Shown: positions 43,536 through 52,475, counted from the first letter of the stretch. The stretch: DNA of 64,000 nucleotides from Flavobacterium sp. GSB-24 (GCF_027924665.1 NZ_AP027043.1:3286001-3350000), one strand, 5' to 3'. Translations and numbers: made by a program. The notes: generated by a model from the letters alone, not told the origin.

Positions 43536-45556
43536 TACCTTATATTTTATATACAGCACTTATTCTTTCGGCTTGCTTTGCGTTTTACAAACTGCTTTTG
43601 CAAAAAGAAACTTTTTTTCATTTAAACAGATATATACTGTTGTCTTGTATGGTACTGGCTTTTATTCTGCCATTAGTTCCAGTTCCTCAGCAATTGTCTT
43701 TTAGAAAAATTGATGCCGAAAAGAACATTACACTTGTCAAAGCTCCAGTTGAAAATCTTACTTCAACAGCAGTAAAAGAGCCTACAGTTCAGCCAACACT
43801 TACAGAACAGACAAAACAAGTAATCAATGTTGATGTCTTATTAAAGTGTTTGGTGTATTTGTACTGGTTTGGAGTCGTAATATTTGGACTTAATTTTTTA
43901 ATGCAGGCTGTTATATTACTATTTAGGGCCAATTCTAAATCGGTTATTCAAGATGGTAAATTTCGTATTGTGGAAATAACAGGAGATAAAGCTCCGTGCT
44001 CTTTCGGCAATAATATTTTTATTAATCCTGAAAAATACGAATGGGAAACCTACAGCCAGATTTTGCTTCATGAAAAAATTCATATCGAACAGAAACACAC
44101 TATCGATCTGCTGCTTGCCGAGATTGTGCTGATCTTTCAATGGTTTAATCCTTTTGCTTGGCAATGGAGAAAAGCCCTAGAGACCAATCTAGAATTTTTA
44201 ACAGACGATCAAATGCTGCAACAAGATAACGTTGAAAAAGAAAGTTATCAGTTCAGCTTACTGCAGGTTGCTGCGCCGCAATTTCCATTGAGTCTTACAA
44301 CCAATTATAATCAATCATTATTAAAAAAACGAATCATCATGATGAACTCAAAAAAATCAAATGTGCACACCACTTGGAAATATTTTTTCCTAGTGCCGCT
44401 AATGGTGCTTTTTGCCTGCCTTTTTAATCAACCGGCAGCGCAAAGTCAAACCCTAAATTCTAAAGGGGAAGCACAAAAAGAAACAGCCATTCAAAACGGA
44501 ATGAAAACAGACGGAAACTGGTTTGCTACCATTAAAGGCAATTCTATAGAAATCAATTTTAAAAGTGATGAGAATAATTCTTCCAGTACTTTTCAATTGA
44601 GTGAAATCAGTAATCTTCCAAAAGACAAACAAGGAGAATTTACATTGACGCGTGAAGCAGGAACGATGTATTTTACAGGAAAATTTGAAGGAGACAGAGG
44701 AATGGGAACTTATAAATTTACTGCAAACAAAGATTACAGCACAGCAATGCGCAAAGAAGGAGTAGAGCTTGCAAATGACAATGATCTTTTGGTTTTCTTT
44801 ATGATAAACGTGAAAGTGTCTTACGTACAGATGCTTAAGAAAAATGGTTATACCGATTTAGACAAAGATCAAGTTATTCCCCTAGCGGCTTTAGATGTAA
44901 ATGAAGCTTATATTACTTCTATAAAAAAAGCAATTCCAGAGATTGATCTAGACAATCTTGTTCCTTTCAAATCATTAGGAATAGATAAAGCTTTTATTGA
45001 AGAAATACGCAGTTCTGGGTATAAGGATGTTAGTCCAGGTAATATTATTGCATTAAAATCGCAGGGAATTGATGCCAAATATATTAGTGATTTTCGCTCT
45101 GCTAAAAATAATAACGATAGCAATGATAAAGAAGTTAGCAGCAATAATAATGACAACGATAATAGCGACGATGATATTATTGCATTTAAAGCATTAAATA
45201 TTGACAAAGCATATGTTGATTCTTTTAAAAAGCTGGGATATAAAAATATCTCAAACAGTGATCTTATTGGTATGAAATCACTGAATGTAACTCCAGAGTA
45301 CGTAAAAAGTTTTCAGAATGCTGGTTTTCAAAACATAGAGGCAGAAAATTTGATCGCTTTGAAATCACAAGATATAACGCCAGATTTGGTAAAAGAATAT
45401 AAAAGTCTTGGTTTTGAAGATCTAAATTTAGAAGATATCGTTGGAGCAAAAGCAACAGGCACCACACCATCTTATATCAAATCAATGAAAGCAAAAGGCC
45501 ATAATTTTAAAAGCCTAGACCGATATGTTGCATTGAAAGCTCTTGCTAATAATTAA
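43532..45556 (+). CDS. BlaR1-like M56 metallopeptidase with 29-residue repeats
   Basis: A 674-residue membrane sensor-protease. Helices at the N-terminus flank an M56 domain with zinc motif His180-Glu-x2-His184 (LLHEKIHIEQKH), and a further membrane helix is near residue 290 (FFLVPLMVLFACLF). The extracytoplasmic part is not a penicillin-binding domain. Instead it has an adhesin-like segment (about 330-430) and eight repeats of 29 residues from about 431 to 671, such as YVKSFQNAGFQNIEAENLIA, one interrupted by an Asn/Asp/Ser-rich insert. The inducing signal is probably not a beta-lactam. No lactamase gene is adjacent. Confidence 0.9.
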   Translation: MIPYILYTALILSACFAFYKLLLQKETFFHLNRYILLSCMVLAFILPLVPVPQQLSFRKIDAEKNITLVKAPVENLTSTAVKEPTVQPTLTEQTKQVINVDVLLKCLVYLYWFGVVIFGLNFLMQAVILLFRANSKSVIQDGKFRIVEITGDKAPCSFGNNIFINPEKYEWETYSQILLHEKIHIEQKHTIDLLLAEIVLIFQWFNPFAWQWRKALETNLEFLTDDQMLQQDNVEKESYQFSLLQVAAPQFPLSLTTNYNQSLLKKRIIMMNSKKSNVHTTWKYFFLVPLMVLFACLFNQPAAQSQTLNSKGEAQKETAIQNGMKTDGNWFATIKGNSIEINFKSDENNSSSTFQLSEISNLPKDKQGEFTLTREAGTMYFTGKFEGDRGMGTYKFTANKDYSTAMRKEGVELANDNDLLVFFMINVKVSYVQMLKKNGYTDLDKDQVIPLAALDVNEAYITSIKKAIPEIDLDNLVPFKSLGIDKAFIEEIRSSGYKDVSPGNIIALKSQGIDAKYISDFRSAKNNNDSNDKEVSSNNNDNDNSDDDIIAFKALNIDKAYVDSFKKLGYKNISNSDLIGMKSLNVTPEYVKSFQNAGFQNIEAENLIALKSQDITPDLVKEYKSLGFEDLNLEDIVGAKATGTTPSYIKSMKAKGHNFKSLDRYVALKALANN

Positions 45557-45561
45557 AAGAA

Positions 45562-45582
45562 AACTAATTATTTGAATTAGTT
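45562..45582. promoter_or_regulatory. Extra BlaI-like dyad after the blaR gene
   Basis: AACTAATT and AATTAGTT are separated by 5 nt, closely resembling the operators before blaI. It lies between the blaR stop and its terminator. Confidence 0.45.
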
Positions 45583-45608
45583 AAAAAACTCAAGTTGTAA
45601 GACAAAAT

Positions 45609-45640
45609 AAAGCCCAAACCAAATAGGAATGGGCTTTTTT
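45609..45640 (+). terminator. Terminator of the blaI-blaR operon
   Basis: AAAGCCCA (45609-45616) and TGGGCTTT (45630-45637) form the stem, followed by TTT. The convergent thioesterase gene begins 22 nt further on, so it may serve both directions. Confidence 0.75.
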
Positions 45641-45661
45641 ATTTATTAAATTATTGAAGCT

Positions 45662-46162
45662 TTATTGCTGTTTCACTTCCGTTCTGCTTTTTAATTTTTG
45701 AATAATTTCTATAGATCTTTTTTCAAAAATAGATTGGTCTACAGGTACAACAACCGATTGAAATAACTGCATCAATTCATCAGAATGATTGGCTGTTTTT
45801 TGAGTTTGAAGATTAAAATGTACAAACTTTATCCATAAAACAGATTTTAGTTCTGTTTCACTTTCGTTCCACATTTTCATCTCAACCAGCAGGAAATTAT
45901 CTGTATATTGAATTAATTGTGAATCAATTAAAACCGTTTCCATTGTAAATGTTGGCTTCAGATAACTTATTTGATTAGAAGCCACAACCCAGCTGAGACC
46001 CGTTTTTTTCATGTATTTAAAAATATCAAGATCATAATGTTCTGCGATTTGATCTTCTCTCACATTAATAAAGTATTCTAAATACTTCGAGTTGTTTAAA
46101 TGATTAAAAGGATCACAATCCTGAAATCTAACTTTTCTTTTTGTTTTTAGTATTTTTTCCAT
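45662..46162 (-). CDS. Acyl-CoA thioesterase (hotdog fold, 4HBT type)
   Basis: A 166-residue hotdog-fold protein. RFQDCDPFNHLNNSKYLEYF is the 4-hydroxybenzoyl-CoA thioesterase signature with the catalytic Asp in CDPFNH. The ATG at 46162 is preferred over 46180, because the operator at 46182-46199 would otherwise lie only two bases from the start codon. It hydrolyses acyl-CoA or acyl-ACP; the chain is unknown. Controlled by the TetR gene 18 nt upstream of the operator. Confidence 0.85.
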   Translation of the reverse strand: MEKILKTKRKVRFQDCDPFNHLNNSKYLEYFINVREDQIAEHYDLDIFKYMKKTGLSWVVASNQISYLKPTFTMETVLIDSQLIQYTDNFLLVEMKMWNESETELKSVLWIKFVHFNLQTQKTANHSDELMQLFQSVVVPVDQSIFEKRSIEIIQKLKSRTEVKQQ

Positions 46163-46181
46163 TTTATAAATGTATTGCATC

Positions 46182-46199
46182 AAATACCGATCGGTATTT
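46182..46199. promoter_or_regulatory. TetR operator before the thioesterase gene
   Basis: AAATACCGATCGGTATTT is a perfect 18-bp palindrome between the tetR stop and the thioesterase start. An identical palindrome precedes tetR. Confidence 0.8.
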
Positions 46200-46216
46200 G
46201 AAAGGTTAAAAAATTT

Positions 46217-46798
46217 TTATTTGGTAATAGCGACAATTATAGTACTGTCTATAAAGTCCATAGCATTGGCTATATAACTTTCATCGTTATGGGTAAATGC
46301 GAGAAGTGAACTTCCTTCAATGAGTGATAAAATTATTTTGGCATATTTAATAGGATCTGTATCTTCTTTAATTTCACTAGCAGAGATTCCATCATTAATA
46401 ATAGTAGTCAGACCGATAATAAATTTTTGAGATAATTGCTGTGCGGCCTTAAACAATAACGGATTAATAAATTTTGTATCTATTCCTGCTCTCAGCATCG
46501 GACATCCGCCTCTGTCTTTGACTAAATCATAATAACTGCGCTGATAATTGGTTACGGCATGAAGTTTATTTATACTGCCTTCTGTAGCAGCGACTAATTT
46601 AAACAAAGGTGCTATTGCTTCGTTTATATTATAGTGAAAAGCTTGTAATGCTAAATCTTCTTTATTAGAAAAATTACAATATATAGCGCCTTTTGTAAGT
46701 CCAGTTGCATTTGTAATGTCTGTAAGACTGGTTCCAACATATCCTTGTTTGTTGAAAACTGGGGAAACTTTTTCTAATATAAACTCAGAAGTATTCAT
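46217..46798 (-). CDS. TetR/AcrR-family transcriptional regulator
   Basis: A 193-residue regulator. The N-terminal helix-turn-helix reads TSLTDITNATGLTKGAIYCNFSNKEDLA, and the C-terminal ligand domain is of the AcrR/TetR_C type. Two identical 18-bp palindromes, one before its own gene and one before the thioesterase gene, are the likely binding sites. The ligand may be an acyl-CoA or a lipophilic compound given the target, which is inference. Confidence 0.93.
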   Translation of the reverse strand: MNTSEFILEKVSPVFNKQGYVGTSLTDITNATGLTKGAIYCNFSNKEDLALQAFHYNINEAIAPLFKLVAATEGSINKLHAVTNYQRSYYDLVKDRGGCPMLRAGIDTKFINPLLFKAAQQLSQKFIIGLTTIINDGISASEIKEDTDPIKYAKIILSLIEGSSLLAFTHNDESYIANAMDFIDSTIIVAITK

Positions 46799-47208
46799 GA
46801 TTTTTTAAGTTGAATTAAAATTCTCAGTAAATATAACAATAAATACCGATCGGTATTTAAAAGGTTTTAAATATTTCAATATAAGTAATGCTTGTATTTA
46901 TTAGACATTATAATTTGTAAAACCCGCCAGATACATGAAGCATAAGGCGGGCTGTCCATAAACATAATCTTCCATTTTATGTTTACTACAAAATCTTTAT
47001 TTATAATGATCGAATTATCGCAAAGTGTGTAAAAAGTTCAATAGTTTGATGCAATTATAGTTATTTATTTAATAATCTCCATCAAATTTAAGAAATGGGT
47101 GCTATTATTGTCATTTTTGAGAAATATTGTAGGGGAATTTCATCAGTTATAAGATTTGATGAAAGAAAAAGTACACGATATTTATTTTAAAATTAGAATA
47201 GAAGAATT
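46799..47208. other. Intergenic region with CCCGCC/GGCGGG hairpin
   Basis: No gene is seen in 410 bases. It contains the TetR operator and a hairpin with CCCGCC (46923-46928) and GGCGGG (46946-46951) around an ATG/CAT inner pair, followed on the minus strand by TTTT. It may end transcripts coming from the monooxygenase gene. Confidence 0.55.
46841..46858. promoter_or_regulatory. TetR operator before tetR
   Basis: AAATACCGATCGGTATTT, identical to 46182-46199, lies 43 nt before the tetR start. Confidence 0.8.
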
Positions 47209-48663
47209 TTAAGCTTCTTTTTTTTTCAAACAACGTCCTCTCGGTTCATTGCCTTCGTGAAGTACGATTTCCGAATGAAGAAATTGTGCCGCATCTGCAG
47301 AGTCTTTTACTTTAACAGCACTGCGTTCTAGCATTTCTGTTTCAAAGTCGGTTAAAACAGTTTTTCTAATTCCTTTTTTTCTCCATTCAGAAAACGGTCG
47401 GCATTCTTTTGAAATTCCTCGTGCGAGTGTGAGTGCATCCAGTAAAGCTTGATTGGCTCCTTGTCCTTTAAATGGACTCATTGGGTGGGCTGCATCTCCA
47501 ATTAGTGTAACTTTTCCAGCTTTCTCCAGTAATTCAGATTGGAGTAATTCACGGTCATATACCGGATATCCAGAAATTTGCGCTTCCATTGTCGCTGATA
47601 AAGTTTGAGGAATAGGATTATGCCACTGTGTTCTACGGCAAGCTTCTTCTTTAAGTGCTTTTGGTCCAAGTGCGCTTAACGCTTTAGCATCTTCTTCCGG
47701 CATTGGAAAACTAAGCTGCCACATTACAGAATCTGCCGTGTAAGGCATTATATAAATTCGTTCATTTCCATTGGCAGTTTGAAATACAGTTGCTGAATCT
47801 AATAAAGAACTCTCAACATCTATTAGAGCGCTTAAAGGGCAAATTCCTAATATTACAATACAATCGAGATAGCGAAGAGGCGTAACATCCTCACCAATCA
47901 ATAATCTGCGAACCGAGCTGCGAATACCATCGGCACCAACGATAAGGTCGGCTTTAGATGTTTTAAGTTCTCCATTTACTTGAAAATTCAGTTCAATATC
48001 ATCATCATTTTCTTTAAAATCAATTAGTTGATGTCCCCATTGTACAGTATTATTTCCGTCGAGCTGCTCAAGTAATGCTAATCGTAAAGATTGTCGTGCG
48101 ATATGCATATTGGTGCGTTTCGAAGATTTTTTAGCATCCTGCTGCAGCCATTTACGAATTCCCCATTCTCCAATTACTTTTCCTTCTGTAGTATGAACTA
48201 AATGTCTTGTTGAAATTACTTTTTCATCTAAAGAAAAAATACCCAATCCTTCGATTGCTTTGCTTGCTTGCTGCAAAGTAAGTCCGTAACCCTGAGATCG
48301 AGCTGCAAAGTTAGCATCACGTTCGTAAAGCGTAAAAGGAATACCCCGATGTAAACAGGCAACAGCTAATGCTACTCCGCCAATTCCGGCGCCAATAATA
48401 GCAACATGGGGATAATTTTCTGTATCTGCTTCAGGATGATTGTCAGAAGGAATCAATCCAGATCCATTACAATTTAAGCAAGTATGTTGGTGAGCCTTAG
48501 GTCGAATAGGAGCTGTTCCTTTGCCATTTGTTTTTTCAAATTGGTCTAGTGCATGCTGGTATTGGCGTCGCGCTTTGTCACTAAGACCGCGGCTTTTTTT
48601 GCCACGTCCTTGACACTCATTACAAATAGTCCAGCTTGTTTTATCTCTTTTCTCTTTTTCCAC
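47209..48663 (-). CDS. FAD-dependent monooxygenase with N-terminal DnaJ-like zinc finger
   Basis: A 484-residue protein starting at GTG. Residues 14-70 contain two CxxCxGxG units, CNECQGRG and CLNCNGSG, as in DnaJ zinc-binding modules. From residue 86 a class A flavin monooxygenase follows: GAGIGG (91-96), VGADGIRSSVRR and LIGDAAHPMSPFKGQGANQA, the FAD and NADPH binding motifs of PHBH/TetX-like enzymes. The substrate is unknown; hydroxylation of aromatics or antibiotics is typical. The zinc-finger fusion is unusual. It lies alone, with no pathway genes nearby. Confidence 0.88.
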   Translation of the reverse strand: MEKEKRDKTSWTICNECQGRGKKSRGLSDKARRQYQHALDQFEKTNGKGTAPIRPKAHQHTCLNCNGSGLIPSDNHPEADTENYPHVAIIGAGIGGVALAVACLHRGIPFTLYERDANFAARSQGYGLTLQQASKAIEGLGIFSLDEKVISTRHLVHTTEGKVIGEWGIRKWLQQDAKKSSKRTNMHIARQSLRLALLEQLDGNNTVQWGHQLIDFKENDDDIELNFQVNGELKTSKADLIVGADGIRSSVRRLLIGEDVTPLRYLDCIVILGICPLSALIDVESSLLDSATVFQTANGNERIYIMPYTADSVMWQLSFPMPEEDAKALSALGPKALKEEACRRTQWHNPIPQTLSATMEAQISGYPVYDRELLQSELLEKAGKVTLIGDAAHPMSPFKGQGANQALLDALTLARGISKECRPFSEWRKKGIRKTVLTDFETEMLERSAVKVKDSADAAQFLHSEIVLHEGNEPRGRCLKKKEA

Positions 48664-48919
48664 TTTCGTTCATTTGCTGGATCTAATTGTATTTCGGTAC
48701 AATTTAATGGGAATAATATTTTCTCACATTTACAGCTGTGCAAATTTAAGGTAAAAGGTTACCAGTACAAAATGAGTTTTTCAAACTTACAGTTAAAACG
48801 TGATGATTTTGATTATATGCATATATCTATAAGAGTATTTTATAACTTTTTGCTAGGATTATATAAGTGCTAAAGCACATATTTCGACTAATTTTAATAA
48901 AAATTAAAATGTAGAAATT

Positions 48920-49114
48920 ATGAAAACAAATAATCAAAATCAGAATATTACTAAAGATAATAGTTCTGATAATCGCAGTGATACGAGAAAACATCAATAT
49001 AAAGATCATGATGAAGTTCTAACAAATGATGAGAATTATGATGTTGACACTCATAAATTTAAAGGTGAAAAACCTGATTTCGATGACAAAATGAACAATG
49101 AAGAAAAAAAATAA
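48920..49114 (+). CDS. Small, very hydrophilic protein
   Basis: A 64-residue protein rich in Asn, Asp, Lys and Glu with no hydrophobic core, for example NQNITKDNSSDNRSDTRKHQ, and probably disordered. The family is not recognised. It is followed after 4 nt by a strong terminator (49115-49151), which supports an expressed gene. Such proteins in flavobacteria can be stress-induced, but nothing here proves it. Confidence 0.65.
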   Translation: MKTNNQNQNITKDNSSDNRSDTRKHQYKDHDEVLTNDENYDVDTHKFKGEKPDFDDKMNNEEKK

Positions 49115-49151
49115 AAATAAAGCGCCTTAAATTTTAAGGCGCTTTATTTTT
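49115..49151 (+). terminator. Strong terminator after the 64-residue gene
   Basis: ATAAAGCGCCTTAAA and its reverse complement are nearly contiguous, giving a stem of about 15 bp, and end in TTTATTTTTTTT. Confidence 0.85.
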
Positions 49152-49249
49152 TTTGGACCTATCTACTTGTTATTTAAGCAGTATTACTCACATTTTAAAA
49201 TTTTTCAAAAAAGTTCAGAACTAAAAAAAGAACTATGAATTGATTTTTA

Positions 49250-49257
49250 TAGATTTG
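49250..49257 (+). promoter_or_regulatory. -7 element TAGATTTG
   Basis: TAGATTTG fits TAnnTTTG and precedes the secreted protein gene by 56 nt (30 nt to an alternative upstream ATG). Confidence 0.45.
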
Positions 49258-49312
49258 TAAAACTGTATATTCCAAAAAAATGGTGCAAACCAATTATAAA
49301 AATTTAAATTCG

Positions 49313-49993
49313 ATGAAATCTGTCAGTTCAATATTTTTACTTTTAATGTTTGTCTATTCAAGTTCTTATTCACAATTAAGTGCAGATAAAATATTCGAAA
49401 GCTTTAAACAAGGAGAACGCACAAATTGCTCGTCAATTGCTTTTATTAAAGCATCTTTAAACGTTTATGGATTGGATAATCTTTTTGTAACTGAAAAGAT
49501 AAATGATAGTTTACAAAAGATCACATTAAAGAATAACGCCTCATTTCTTCTAAAAGATGAGGAAATTAAAATAGCTAAAACTTCAGCTGGGTTTGTTTAC
49601 ATTAAAGACAATTGCGAAAGTGAAAGAATAACAGACTACGCAATATTGACCTATGCCGTAATGGGAAAATACAAGCAAATTATCGATAAAGAATCGACTT
49701 TTGATAAAGCATTAGAAGATCTGGAAGACGGTACAGTTTATACACCTACAATCTACAAATACTTAGGATTTACAAAAGGCAAACAAGTGCAGAAGCTGAA
49801 AAGACAGTCTGGAAGTGAATACTGTGGCGTTGTGGCCTGGTCAAAAGCGCATGCCGTTTTTGTATGCGAAGAATTTATGGATTACTATGGCAACAAAAAA
49901 AGTATCTGGATAAAATACCCAAGTCGTTTTAGAATAATAAAACCAACAGAAGAGATAGAAAATAATACTCCTAAATTGGTGCAATCGTACTAA
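49313..49993 (+). CDS. Secreted hypothetical protein with Cys/His residues
   Basis: A 226-residue protein of unrecognised family. The ATG at 49313 gives a clean signal peptide (FLLLMFVYSSSYSQ); an in-frame ATG at 49280 would add 11 residues. GERTNCSSIAFIKASL in the mature part and a later SKAHAVFV followed by YYGNKKS resemble the Cys-His-Asn order of papain-like cysteine proteases, but the spacing was not tested, so this is only a suggestion. Single gene. Confidence 0.65.
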   Translation: MKSVSSIFLLLMFVYSSSYSQLSADKIFESFKQGERTNCSSIAFIKASLNVYGLDNLFVTEKINDSLQKITLKNNASFLLKDEEIKIAKTSAGFVYIKDNCESERITDYAILTYAVMGKYKQIIDKESTFDKALEDLEDGTVYTPTIYKYLGFTKGKQVQKLKRQSGSEYCGVVAWSKAHAVFVCEEFMDYYGNKKSIWIKYPSRFRIIKPTEEIENNTPKLVQSY

Positions 49994-50060
49994 AAATACC
50001 GCTTCTGACTGAGTTAATATCAATTTGTTAAAATTTTCAGAAAAAAAGAAATCAATAAAG

Positions 50061-50090
50061 TTGCAATTTAAGTTAAATTATATATTTTTG
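50061..50090 (+). promoter_or_regulatory. Consensus promoter TTG-N19-TATTTTTG
   Basis: TTG at 50061-50063, 19 nt, then TATTTTTG at 50083-50090: a full Bacteroidota primary promoter 28 nt before the next ATG. Confidence 0.75.
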
Positions 50091-50118
50091 TCATTAATCA
50101 ACAACCAATTACATTAAA

Positions 50119-50565
50119 ATGAAAAGCAAAATTATTTTACTAAGTTTCCTTTTCTTCTTGACGACTGGCGCTATATCAGCACAGGCAAAAAATGCCCCAA
50201 GAAGTATTATCAGTACAACAGCCTTAATCCGTAAATACCACGACCAAAAAGAATTGAGCGGTATGCAAAAAGGAGAACTTTTAGAATTGTACATTGAGCG
50301 TATTAAAGTTCTAGTAAAAACTCTTCCATATATTGCTTTGGTTACTAAACCAGGTGTTACAATGGCAGATTTAGGTATTCCAGACGATAGTGATCACAAG
50401 AAAATATTAGATAATCAAGCAGTTGGTACTACAACTTTCTTAGATACTACAGTAGAGTTTCAAAGAAAAATGATGCCTTATTCAGATAAAGGAAATCTTA
50501 TCGCTGCGATCTTATTTTACGAAAATACATTAAAATCTTTACACGAGTTTAACGACTTAATGTAA
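50119..50565 (+). CDS. Secreted hypothetical protein
   Basis: A 148-residue protein with a signal peptide cleaved after ISAQA (about residue 23). The mature part is mostly helical without cysteines; no enzyme motif is seen. It has its own consensus promoter and a strong terminator, so it is a monocistronic, probably well-expressed gene. The family is not recognised. Confidence 0.75.
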   Translation: MKSKIILLSFLFFLTTGAISAQAKNAPRSIISTTALIRKYHDQKELSGMQKGELLELYIERIKVLVKTLPYIALVTKPGVTMADLGIPDDSDHKKILDNQAVGTTTFLDTTVEFQRKMMPYSDKGNLIAAILFYENTLKSLHEFNDLM

Positions 50566-50585
50566 TATTTTAAACAAGCTATTAA

Positions 50586-50625
50586 TAAAAAAACTCCAAA
50601 GTCATTTGATTTTGGAGTTTTTTTT
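50586..50625 (+). terminator. Terminator sharing its loop with the susD terminator
   Basis: AAACTCCAAA (50591-50600) pairs with TTTGGAGTTT (50611-50620), with loop GTCATTTGAT and a T tract. The same loop occurs at 57242-57251. Confidence 0.85.
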
Positions 50626-50644
50626 ATTTGATAAATTTTTAATT

Positions 50645-51865
50645 TTAAAATAATTCTAATTGATTATTTGGATTTATAGGTTTCTTTTTAGGAGGTTTAG
50701 CTTCTCCAAAAATAGTTCTTCCTCCATATTTATAAGATTCATCTCTTTCTCTTTGAATTAAAGCATCAAAATTGGAATTTGGTGTAAAATTCTCTTCTGC
50801 TTTTCTAGATATTTCAGACAATTTTTGAATTGCAGCCATTTTGTCTGAGTTGCCAATTTTAGCACGGTGAATTGCTTTTTGTAGAGTATCAATCGTTTCA
50901 TCGTAGATTTTGACAGGAACAGGAAAAGGATGTCCGTCTTTTCCGCCGTGAGCAAATGAAAAACGCGCAGGATCTTCAAATCGGGTAGGGGTGCCATAAA
51001 TTACTTCACTAACAAGTGCTAATGATTGTAAAGCTCTTGGTCCCATTCCTTTTAAAAGCAATAGCTCTTCAAAATCTTCAGGTTTATTCTCGTGAGTTGC
51101 CCAGAGCATAGCGCCGAGTCTTTTCATGTTAACATCTTCCATTCTCACATCATGATGCGCAGGCATAGAAAGATATTGCATTTCCTTCATTATTTTGGTT
51201 GGAGATTCTTTCGCTAATTCTAAAATTCCTTCTCTGGATTTTGCCGCCGCCTGAGCAGTAAGATTTAAAATAGTTCCTTGATTTTCACCATAAATAAAAG
51301 TATGAGGTTCTTCAATAAAAGATTTTAAACCCGGCGAATGCCAATGGTATCTTCTCGCAGTTTTAGAATCAGGGTTCATTCCTTGTTGTATTACGGCCCA
51401 TTGACCTTTATTATCAACAATAAAATTATGCTGATACAATTGAAATCCATCCTGAATAGCAGTATTATCAACTTTAGCGGCAAGTCTGCTGCAGTTGGCA
51501 AGATTATTACCATCAAGTCCTGTTTTTTCACCCACAAACAAAAGTTCCTGCGGTGTTAACATAGAATGTTTGCCTTTGCCGCCGCAGATATAGATTCCTA
51601 GTTCTTTAGAGTGCGGGTTTACAGATTTTTTTAGTGCTCCAAGTACAGAAGTTGTAATTCCAGAAGAGTGCCAGTCCATTCCCATTACGGCACCAAAGCT
51701 TTGAAACCAAAAAGGATTACTAAGCTTGCTGATAACTTCAGAAGTTGAAAATTCTAAAGCAATCGTTTCAACAATTGCAAAACCAAGTTTAGACATCCGT
51801 TCGGAGAGCCATAATGGAACTTGTCCATAGTGTAGTGGGAGATCAGCTGTACCAGAACGCTTCAT
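50645..51865 (-). CDS. DUF763 protein
   Basis: A 406-residue protein of the DUF763 family: RSGTADLPLHYGQVPLWL at the N-terminus, WFQSFGAVMGMDWHSSGITT and ICGGKGKHSMLTPQEL, then LLLLKGMGPRALQSLALVSE, which looks like a helix-hairpin-helix. The C-terminal tail is basic and ends PNNQLELF. The family occurs in bacteria and archaea; the function is unproven, and the HhH-like segment suggests nucleic-acid contact. It stands alone. Confidence 0.85.
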   Translation of the reverse strand: MKRSGTADLPLHYGQVPLWLSERMSKLGFAIVETIALEFSTSEVISKLSNPFWFQSFGAVMGMDWHSSGITTSVLGALKKSVNPHSKELGIYICGGKGKHSMLTPQELLFVGEKTGLDGNNLANCSRLAAKVDNTAIQDGFQLYQHNFIVDNKGQWAVIQQGMNPDSKTARRYHWHSPGLKSFIEEPHTFIYGENQGTILNLTAQAAAKSREGILELAKESPTKIMKEMQYLSMPAHHDVRMEDVNMKRLGAMLWATHENKPEDFEELLLLKGMGPRALQSLALVSEVIYGTPTRFEDPARFSFAHGGKDGHPFPVPVKIYDETIDTLQKAIHRAKIGNSDKMAAIQKLSEISRKAEENFTPNSNFDALIQRERDESYKYGGRTIFGEAKPPKKKPINPNNQLELF

Positions 51866-52475
51866 TTGAAAGTATTTTTACAAAAATAGGCAAAAATGAT
51901 TTTAATAATTTTAATTGTTTCTTAAATCTTCTCGTCTCGTTTTTACATCTTTTTTGACTGTATTTTGACTTTTAGATGCAAAAAAAATGCAAATAAAGTC
52001 ATTCTCTCAGTCAATATTTTTCATTTTTTAATTTCGTTTTAAATAAAAATCTTACATAAACTGTAAAAATTCCTTATTCAATAACTGTCTTGTTTATAGT
52101 AGTTTAAAATTACTAAAACGTTTTTGTTAACATTTTTTTTTCAGAAAATTAAATTAAAATTTGGGAACTTAAATATTTAATTTACTTTTGTTCTATCGAA
52201 TTAGTAGAGTTTAAAAAATAAGTTGAAAACATTGAGATTAAGACCATTTGTATGTTTATTTCTGAATACAAAAGACTCATTTATCATTCTATAGCTTGTG
52301 AGTTACTACGGTTAAAACCTTCTCTTTTTTAATTCATATAAAAATTTAAAAAAAATGAACCTGAAAGGGTCGAAATATTTGTATAGGCCAAAATAATAGT
52401 AATCAAAAAAAAAAAGTAAAAATGAAAAAACGAATGTGTTTGTAGATACAAAAAAACATTTCTGTTGCAGCAGAA
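51866..52475. other. Long leader region of the polysaccharide locus
   Basis: No established gene. It contains the susC promoter (52161-52190) and a transcribed leader of about 375 nt up to the susC ATG. Two very short reading frames, 13 codons at 52355 and 7 codons at 52422, lie in the leader, and a TTTGTAT / ATACAAA pair near 52247-52271 could form a hairpin. Confidence 0.55.
52161..52190 (+). promoter_or_regulatory. susC promoter TTG-N19-TACTTTTG
   Basis: TTG at 52161-52163, 19 nt, TACTTTTG at 52183-52190 match the primary sigma consensus and lie about 380 nt from the susC ATG. Confidence 0.7.

Noticed and set aside
43532..45556. Beta-lactam resistance operon
   Set aside because: No penicillin-binding sensor domain and no lactamase gene are present.
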